Shown here: positions 7,301-11,083 of the stretch, piece by piece | How the letters are laid out: every line of letters begins with the position of its first letter | Numbering within the stretch: the first letter of the stretch is position 1 | Origin: Spirochaetales bacterium | Lineage (GTDB): Bacteria > Spirochaetota > Spirochaetia > Sphaerochaetales > Sphaerochaetaceae | Length of the DNA: 11,083 bases | NCBI GenBank assembly: GCA_017614625.1 | Contig: JAGABK010000161.1 | Span: 1-11,083, forward strand | Direction: 5' to 3' | Translations under genes and position numbers: made by a program | Notes under the pieces: model-generated | The model's input: the letters and a program-made list of their open reading frames with translations, nothing else | Databases searched by the model: none | Told to the model about the DNA's origin: nothing

Positions 7301-7308
7301 TGAGCAGC

Positions 7309-8085
7309 CTATCTTAAATGGGTCTGAATGATTTGTCTTATTTCTTCTCTGGTCAGTTTGAACTCATCGTTATCGAAAGTTGCTATCAGACCGCTTCCAA
7401 GAACCATCCCGGTTTTTGCATAATTCTTGATTTTTGAAATGGTCTCGCTCATGTATGTCTGTTTGTCGGTTCTTCCGAAGTGTTCCCAAATGAGAATCAC
7501 TCCTGTGGCCGGGTGCATCATCGTGAAGTCGGGTCTGACCACATGCCCGTTGAAGAGCCTGAATGGTTTCTCATACCGATAGGGGATTTTCGCCAGATAC
7601 AGTTCATCTGCAATCATAGCCTCCTGCCAGGATCGGACGATATCTCCTTTCATCGTGTTGTTCGGGTATTTGATCTCATAATCGGAAGGGACCTCCGGTT
7701 CTTCGAGGAATCTTCTGATTCTGTCCGACACCGGCGTTTCAAAAGGAGATACCAGTTCTTTCCGGCCAGTATGGAGCTTCCCATATGTCGATGGCACTAT
7801 CTCGCATACCTTCAGCATGCGGTCGATCCCCGATAATTCCTTTCTGATTGCCTTCAGCAGATGCATGCGGTAATCTTTCTCCGCCAGGGCTTTGATCAGT
7901 GACATGTCTTTGGCAGGGAACAGTTCCTTCTGACGGTAGAGAAAGAAGCGTATCCGCTTTTTGTCTCCATACGATTGGGTCGATATCCAAAGAGACCCGT
8001 CAGGAGATGACGGCAACCACCGTTCAATGGTCCTGATGTATCCTTCCAGCGTTTTCTTCCGTTGCAGCAATTCATTCTTGAGCAT
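7309..8085 (-). CDS. Putative PD-(D/E)XK nuclease-fold protein
   Basis: A 258-residue protein. Residues 1-30 and 55-95 look helical and charged. The C-terminal half matches a recurrent but uncharacterised family. VRSWQEAMIADEL around 150-162 supplies a helix with E155 (usually KSE in relatives). IPYRYEKPFRL at 167-177 is the first strand. VVRPDFTMMHPATGVILIWEHFG at 182-204 gives D186 and E201 in the spacing of a PD-(D/E)XK core, with histidine H202 where many enzymes have the x of E-x-K. Nuclease activity is plausible, not shown. The start has GGAGGT (complement of 8091-8096) five bases upstream. It ends with TAG, whereas the other complete genes end with TGA. The gene is visibly AT-richer than its neighbours and stands alone on the minus strand beside repeats, suggesting horizontal acquisition. 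Confidence 0.72.
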   Translation of the reverse strand: MLKNELLQRKKTLEGYIRTIERWLPSSPDGSLWISTQSYGDKKRIRFFLYRQKELFPAKDMSLIKALAEKDYRMHLLKAIRKELSGIDRMLKVCEIVPSTYGKLHTGRKELVSPFETPVSDRIRRFLEEPEVPSDYEIKYPNNTMKGDIVRSWQEAMIADELYLAKIPYRYEKPFRLFNGHVVRPDFTMMHPATGVILIWEHFGRTDKQTYMSETISKIKNYAKTGMVLGSGLIATFDNDEFKLTREEIRQIIQTHLR

Positions 8086-8181
8086 GGATGACCTCCGATG
8101 ACTGCCTGTACAGCGGAAAAAACGTTTTCATTGATGGAAATGGAGGGGAATATGTATTTTTGTGCGGAAACAACAAGAGAA

Positions 8182-8210
8182 TGGACTTAAAGGGCAATGA
8201 AGTTTAGAAT
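8182..8210 (+). promoter_or_regulatory. Putative promoter of the first tetR gene
   Basis: TGGACT at 8182-8187 (four of six matches to the -35 consensus) and TAGAAT at 8205-8210 (five of six to the -10) are separated by exactly 17 bases. Transcription would begin near 8217, just ahead of the GAGGT ribosome binding site at 8223-8227. The GATAG-N5-CTATC palindrome seen at the second tetR gene is not present here. Confidence 0.45.
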
Positions 8211-8234
8211 GTCATCCAGGCAGAGGTAGATAAC

Positions 8235-8882
8235 ATGAGAAACGAGGAAAAGGACGCACGGGACGCTGCGGCCAGAAGAAAGAAGCTTATCGACGTCGCA
8301 TTCGCGCTTTTTTCCCGGAAGTCCATAGAGGCGGTGACCCTTGACGAGATCGCCAGGGAGGCGGGGGTCGGAATCGCCACGCTGTACCGTTATTTCACCA
8401 ACAAACCCAATCTTGTCATCGAAATCGGGGCCGGTCTGTGGCTGGACTACTACAAGGAAGTGGAGAAGGAGTACGCAGAACGCGGGGGAGAGAAGATGAC
8501 TGCCGCCGATGAGCTGGAGTTCTTCATCGACTGTCTCATCGAGCTTTACCGCAACCACAAGGACGTGCTGGTCTTCAACCGCAATTTCGACACCTACGTG
8601 TAGCACGAGGGATGCACGAAGGAGCAGATGACTCCGTACAACAACGCGGTTTCCGTCTTCGCCAGGAAGTTCCATACGGTCTACAGCAAGGCCGGATCCG
8701 ACGGCACGCTGAACATACGCATCTCCGAGCGCAAGCTTTTCGTCAACACGCTGTACATCTTGATTTCCGTGGCGAGCAAATACGCCGAAGGCCTTGTCTA
8801 TCCTGCGGACTACCATCAGGACATGACCGAGGAGCTCTACATGCTCAAGCGCATGATCCTGGACGCGTACGTGGCCAAATAA
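8235..8882 (+). pseudogene. TetR-family regulator interrupted by an in-frame TAG
   Basis: The reading frame encodes a complete 215-residue TetR protein except that codon 123 (8601-8603) is TAG. The N-terminal domain has the helix-turn-helix TLDEIAREAGVGIATLYRYF at 35-54 and NKPNLVIEIG after it. The frame after the stop continues for 93 codons to TAA at 8880-8882 without another stop or indel. It aligns without gaps to the neighbouring paralogue, which has AAG (lysine) at the same place in FDTYVKHEGC. One A-to-T change explains the stop. Translation should start at ATG 8235 with GAGGT at 8223-8227. If the stop is obeyed, a 122-residue protein with the DNA-binding domain but little of the ligand and dimerisation domain is made. 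An ATG at 8628 with AAGGAG only three bases before it could restart an 84-residue C-terminal piece. Recent pseudogene, readthrough and sequencing error all remain possible. Confidence 0.85.
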
Positions 8883-8901
8883 AGACCGTATCCCGATATC
8901 C

Positions 8902-8959
8902 ATTTGTTGCATATTGTTGCACTTTCCGCTTGACATCGGCATGAAAGCCGGTTTACATT
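8902..8959 (+). promoter_or_regulatory. Promoter of the second tetR gene with an upstream tandem 10-mer
   Basis: A perfect -35 hexamer TTGACA at 8930-8935 is followed after 18 bases by TACATT at 8954-8959 (four of six to the -10 consensus). Just upstream are two adjacent near-identical 10-mers, ATTTGTTGCA at 8902-8911 and TATTGTTGCA at 8912-8921, which may be an activator site or chance. The GATAG palindrome begins immediately after the -10. Confidence 0.6.
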
Positions 8960-8974
8960 GATAGCACGACTATC
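8960..8974. promoter_or_regulatory. Putative TetR operator GATAG-N5-CTATC, copy 1
   Basis: A perfect inverted repeat, GATAG-CACGA-CTATC, lies directly downstream of the -10 and covers the expected transcription start of the second tetR gene. This position would block initiation when occupied. The same half-sites with the same spacing recur at 9667-9681. Binding by the adjacent TetR protein is inferred from location and symmetry. Confidence 0.6.
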
Positions 8975-8993
8975 GGTGTTTTGGGCGGATCAC

Positions 8994-9647
8994 ATGGAGT
9001 ACGCAGCGAAGGATTCAATCGACAAATCCCAGAAGAGAGAGAGGCTTCTCGAAGCCGGTTTCCGTCTTTTCTCAAGCAGGTCGATAGAGTCCGTCAGACT
9101 CGACGAAGTGGCAAAAGAAGCCGGAGTCGGAATCGCCACGCTGTACAGGTACTTCGAGAACAAGCCGAACCTGGTCATCGAAATCGGGATCATGAAGTGG
9201 ATCGGGTTCTACAAGGAAGTGGAGAAGGGCTTCGTGGAGCGGGGTGCCGGAAAGCTGACCGCAGCTGAGCGCCTGGAGTACTTCCTGGACTCATTCATCA
9301 ATCTGTACTGCAACCACAAGGACATTCTGGTCTTCAACCGCAATTTCGACACCTACGTGAAGCACGAGGGCTGCACCCGGGAGCAGATGGAGCGCTACAA
9401 CGAGGTGGTGAGCTTCTTCGCCACCAGATTCCACGGAATCTACCTGCAGGCGAAGGACGACGGGACCCTGGACATAAGGATCTCGGAGAAGAAGCTGTTC
9501 GTGAACCTGCTGTACATAATGCTCTCCGTGTCCGGAAAGTACGCGGAGGGTCTGATCTATCCCGCGGACTACGAGCAGGACATGACGGACGAGCTCCTGA
9601 TGCTCAAGAAAATGGTCCTCGACACCTACACGACAAGGAGCGCATGA
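8994..9647 (+). CDS. TetR-family transcriptional regulator, intact paralogue
   Basis: A 217-residue regulator. Residues 35-54 (RLDEVAKEAGVGIATLYRYF) form the TetR helix-turn-helix, followed by ENKPNLVIEIG. The remaining 150 residues are the helical ligand-binding and dimer domain, with FNRNFDTYVKHEGCTREQM and RISEKKLFVNLLYIML as notable blocks. It is about 60% identical by eye to the interrupted gene at 8235-8882, without gaps, so the pair arose by tandem duplication. ATG 8994 is chosen because it gives an N-terminus that lines up exactly with the paralogue. TTG 8958 and GTG 8976 lie upstream in frame, but the palindrome and expected transcription start fall there. The ribosome binding site is weak (GGCGG). 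The ligand is unknown. The palindrome at its promoter and the matching one downstream suggest it represses itself and the small membrane peptide gene at 9734. Confidence 0.92.
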   Translation: MEYAAKDSIDKSQKRERLLEAGFRLFSSRSIESVRLDEVAKEAGVGIATLYRYFENKPNLVIEIGIMKWIGFYKEVEKGFVERGAGKLTAAERLEYFLDSFINLYCNHKDILVFNRNFDTYVKHEGCTREQMERYNEVVSFFATRFHGIYLQAKDDGTLDIRISEKKLFVNLLYIMLSVSGKYAEGLIYPADYEQDMTDELLMLKKMVLDTYTTRSA

Positions 9648-9654
9648 AAAAAAT

Positions 9655-9683
9655 TTGAGTAATAGAGATAGGAAGGCTATCAA
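9655..9683 (+). promoter_or_regulatory. Putative promoter of the small membrane peptide gene
   Basis: TTGAGT at 9655-9660 and TATCAA at 9678-9683 are separated by 17 bases, each matching four of six consensus positions. The second GATAG palindrome occupies the spacer and the start of the -10, the classic place for a repressor site. Each box is weak on its own. The argument rests on the spacing, the palindrome and the gene downstream. Confidence 0.42.
9667..9681. promoter_or_regulatory. Putative TetR operator GATAG-N5-CTATC, copy 2
   Basis: GATAG-GAAGG-CTATC is a perfect inverted repeat with the same arms and the same five-base spacer as the site at 8960-8974, while the spacer bases differ. 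Shared arms with unshared spacer are what one expects of a dimeric regulator's operator. It lies 20 bases after the tetR stop and 53 bases before the ATG of the small membrane peptide. Confidence 0.6.
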
Positions 9684-9693
9684 TTCTATAGCG

Positions 9694-9721
9694 GTTTCCG
9701 CATCCGAGCGAAGGCGGAGAC
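9694..9721 (+). promoter_or_regulatory. Leader hairpin just before the small ORF's ribosome binding site
   Basis: GTTTCCGC at 9694-9701 pairs with GCGGAGAC at 9714-9721 (eight pairs including one G-U), with a 12-base loop. The stem ends right where AGGGGG, the ribosome binding site, begins. A shorter alternative, GCGG-TTT-CCGC at 9691-9701, competes with it. This may stabilise the mRNA or tune translation. No known riboswitch class was recognised. Confidence 0.35.
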
Positions 9722-9733
9722 AAGGGGGTTAAA

Positions 9734-9835
9734 ATGGAATATTTCATCCAGAACAGAAGGAAGTCTCTCGCGGCCCTGTTCGCCATGATGGTGGTGGTCG
9801 GAGTGGTTGTCGCCCTGTTTCTGCTGGCGTCCTGA
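9734..9835 (+). CDS. 33-residue single-pass membrane peptide (unrecognised)
   Basis: A short gene of 33 codons plus TGA. The product starts MEYFIQNRRKSLAALFAMM and continues with an unbroken hydrophobic run rich in V, G, A and L, ending in LLAS. It has a short N-terminal segment with the positive cluster RRK, then about 22 hydrophobic residues, so it should be a single-pass inner-membrane peptide with its N-terminus in the cytoplasm. AGGGGG at 9723-9728 lies five bases before ATG, a strong ribosome binding site. A predicted promoter with the TetR-type palindrome lies upstream and an intrinsic terminator downstream, so it has the parts of a stand-alone transcription unit. I do not recognise the family. 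A regulatory partner of a transporter, a stress peptide or a toxin-like peptide are possibilities. None is shown by the sequence. Confidence 0.62.
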   Translation: MEYFIQNRRKSLAALFAMMVVVGVVVALFLLAS

Positions 9836-9842
9836 GAAAGGG

Positions 9843-9896
9843 ACCCGCCCGGCCGGGAAGGCACTCGGGCAGGTCTTTGTCTGATGAAAAACAAAG
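9843..9896 (+). other. Structured 3' untranslated region
   Basis: Two hairpins follow the small ORF. ACCCGCCCG at 9843-9851 pairs with CGGGCAGGT at 9866-9874 with one mismatch. CTTTGT at 9875-9880 pairs with ACAAAG at 9891-9896. Neither has a good U-run, so they are not clear terminators. With the terminator that follows, they make an approximately 125-base structured tail that could be a 3' UTR or yield a small RNA. No SRP RNA, tmRNA or 6S motif was recognised. Confidence 0.35.
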
Positions 9897-9928
9897 GCAG
9901 CCTTATACAGGCTTCCTCCATTGCTCTT

Positions 9929-9961
9929 CCGGCATCTGCGGTCGCGGGTGCCGGTTTTTTT
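9929..9961 (+). terminator. Intrinsic terminator before groEL
   Basis: CCGGCATC at 9929-9936 and GGTGCCGG at 9947-9954 form an eight-pair stem (one G-U) around a ten-base loop, followed directly by seven T residues (9955-9961). This is a textbook rho-independent terminator. It ends the + strand transcript carrying the small membrane peptide gene and possibly tetR, and insulates groEL from upstream transcription. Confidence 0.85.
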
Positions 9962-10001
9962 ATCCCCCGTTTCCATCCCCGCAGCCAAAAGCCCGGTCAA
10001 C

Positions 10002-10030
10002 TTGATTTCTATCGAATTCTTTTGTATCTT
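10002..10030 (+). promoter_or_regulatory. Putative groEL promoter
   Basis: TTGATT at 10002-10007 and TATCTT at 10025-10030 are separated by 17 bases, each matching four of six consensus positions. Transcription would begin near 10037 and give a leader of about 54 bases. There is no CIRCE element (TTAGCACTC-N9-GAGTGCTAA) in the region. A ten-base palindrome, CGGTATACCG, lies just downstream at 10043-10052. Confidence 0.5.
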
Positions 10031-10060
10031 TTCTACGGTCGGCGGTATACCGGCATGGAA

Positions 10061-10083
10061 TGAAATTTTTTATTTCAAGAGGA
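10061..10083 (+). promoter_or_regulatory. groEL leader hairpins around the ribosome binding site, possible RNA thermometer
   Basis: TGAAAT (10061-10066) and ATTTCA (10072-10077) form one small stem. Alternatively the six U residues at 10066-10071 can pair with AAGAGG at 10077-10082, which is part of the ribosome binding site AAGAGGA, through A-U and G-U pairs around a five-base loop. The second arrangement is the design of fourU-type thermometers. The stems are weak and no energies were computed. Confidence 0.3.
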
Positions 10084-10090
10084 TATATTT

Positions 10091-11083
10091 ATGGCAAAAC
10101 AGCTACAGTTCAGTGAAGACGCCAGGAAGTCCCTGGTGTCGGGTGTTGAGCAGATTGCCAAGGCAGTCATGACTACCCTGGGTCCCAAGGGACGCACGGT
10201 CCTTCTGGACAAGAAGTACGGCGCTCCGATGATCACCAAGGACGGAGTCACGGTCGCACGCGAGGTCGAGCTCGAGGATCCGTTCGAGAACATGGGCGCC
10301 CAGCTCGTCAAGGAAGTCGCTTCCAAGACCAACGATGTCGCCGGTGACGGAACCACGACCGCCACGGTCCTTGCCTGGGCCATCACCAAGGAAGGAATGA
10401 AGAGCGTCTCCGCAGGCGTCAACCCCATGGGTATCAGACGCGGAATCGACAAGGCCGTCGCAGACGCAGTCGAGGCCATCAAGTCGGAAGCCAAGCCCAT
10501 CAACGACAAGGAAGAGATCACACAGGTCGCCTCGATCTCGGCCAACAACGACAAGACCATCGGCGAGGAGATCGCCAACGCCATGGAGAAGGTCGGAATG
10601 GACGGAGTCATCACGGTCGAGGAGTCCAAGAACATCGAGACCACGACCGATTTCGTCGAGGGAATGCAGTTCGACCGCGGATACATCTCCGCTTACTTCG
10701 CCAGCAACCGCGAGACCATGACGAGCGTCATGGACGACCCGTACATCCTGATCTACGACAAGAAGATCTCCTCCATGAAGGAGCTCCTCCCCGTGCTCGA
10801 GAAGGTCGTCCAGACCAGCAAGCCTCTCCTGATCATCGCGGAGGATGTCGATGGCGAAGCGCTCACCACGCTGGTCGTCAACTCGCTGCGCGGAACACTG
10901 AATGTCTGCGCCATCAAGGCCCCGGGCTTCGGTGACAGGAGAAAGGCAATGCTCGAGGACATCGCCATCCTCACCGGCGGACAGGTCATCAGCGAGGAGC
11001 TGGGAATGAAGCTGGAGAGCGCCGAGCTCACACAGCTCGGAAGAGCCAGAAGCGTCAAGGTCGAGAAAGAGAACACCACGATC
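10091..11083 (+). CDS. groEL: Chaperonin GroEL (3' end outside window)
   Basis: The first 331 codons of a protein usually about 545 residues long. It starts MAKQLQFSEDARKSLVSGVE and contains TLGPKGRTVLLDKKYGAP, the equatorial ATP-binding loop VAGDGTTTATVLA, the intermediate segment SISANNDKTIGEEI, and the apical-domain stretch FVEGMQFDRGYIS through KAPGFGDRRKAMLEDIAILT. GroEL assembles as a double seven-membered ring and folds proteins with GroES using ATP. The ATG at 10091 has AGAGGA at 10078-10083, seven bases upstream. No groES precedes it, so in this organism groEL is transcribed alone, as I recall for treponemes. The residues resemble spirochaete GroEL. The frame stays open to the last base of the window. 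Confidence 0.97.
   Translation, partial: MAKQLQFSEDARKSLVSGVEQIAKAVMTTLGPKGRTVLLDKKYGAPMITKDGVTVAREVELEDPFENMGAQLVKEVASKTNDVAGDGTTTATVLAWAITKEGMKSVSAGVNPMGIRRGIDKAVADAVEAIKSEAKPINDKEEITQVASISANNDKTIGEEIANAMEKVGMDGVITVEESKNIETTTDFVEGMQFDRGYISAYFASNRETMTSVMDDPYILIYDKKISSMKELLPVLEKVVQTSKPLLIIAEDVDGEALTTLVVNSLRGTLNVCAIKAPGFGDRRKAMLEDIAILTGGQVISEELGMKLESAELTQLGRARSVKVEKENTTI

Noticed and set aside
8152..8190. Twelve-codon mini-ORF with a GGAGGGG ribosome binding site, possible leader peptide of tetR
   Set aside because: It lies upstream of the best predicted tetR promoter (8182-8210), encodes no run of regulatory codons and has no attenuator-like hairpin after it. Probably chance.
8958..8993. TTG 8958 or GTG 8976 as the start of the second tetR gene
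   Set aside because: These fall on the -10/operator region, and the paralogue lines up residue by residue from ATG 8994.
9836..9900. Resemblance to SRP RNA (GGAAGG-type loop)
   Set aside because: The CCGGGAAGGCA stretch lacks the flanking conserved domain IV bases, and the hairpin is too short.
9604..9921. Minus-strand frame of 105 codons over the small peptide region
   Set aside because: It has no ribosome binding site or recognisable motif, and it crosses the tetR 3' end, the operator and the structured tail.

Overview
The window looks like a chromosomal segment from a GC-rich, non-model bacterium, most likely a spirochaete. The pointers are a long (532-residue) glucose-6-phosphate isomerase and a GroEL whose sequence reads like treponemal and Sphaerochaeta GroEL, with no groES directly before it. 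Every gene is bacterial in type. Most genes stop with TGA, have strong GGAGG-type ribosome binding sites and are tightly packed on the + strand. The lineage call rests on recalled family resemblance, not a search.

Layout. (1) 1-817: the 3' end of ligA (last helix-hairpin-helix plus BRCT domain), then a small ModE-like winged-helix protein. (2) 818-1024: an AT-rich promoter region with possible ARG boxes. (3) 1025-7122: a probable six-gene operon, argR - pgi - lemA - DUF2207 membrane protein - dolichol/phytol-kinase-like protein - DUF92 (VTE6-like) protein. Gaps are 14 nt or less and the last three junctions are a 2-nt gap, an 11-nt overlap and a 4-nt overlap. The last two genes resemble the two successive CTP-dependent isoprenyl kinases VTE5 and VTE6. 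(4) 7123-7308: an AT-rich tract of hairpin-forming repeats with a 51-52 bp period, between convergent genes. (5) 7309-8085, minus strand: an AT-richer gene for a putative PD-(D/E)XK-type protein, possibly acquired. (6) 8235-9647: two tandem, gap-free paralogous TetR-family regulators. The first is interrupted by one in-frame TAG. (7) 9648-9961: a 33-residue single-pass membrane peptide gene with a strong ribosome binding site, ending in a canonical terminator. (8) 9962-11083: the groEL promoter, a structured leader and the first 331 codons of groEL.

The most interesting signal is a perfect palindrome, GATAG-N5-CTATC, found exactly twice in the window by eye. One copy lies just after the -10 of the second tetR gene. 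The other lies inside the predicted promoter of the 33-residue membrane peptide. The simplest reading is a compact autoregulated circuit in which the TetR protein controls itself and a tiny membrane protein. The neighbouring paralogue appears to be decaying, or is translated in two parts. All of this is inferred from sequence and none of it has been tested.
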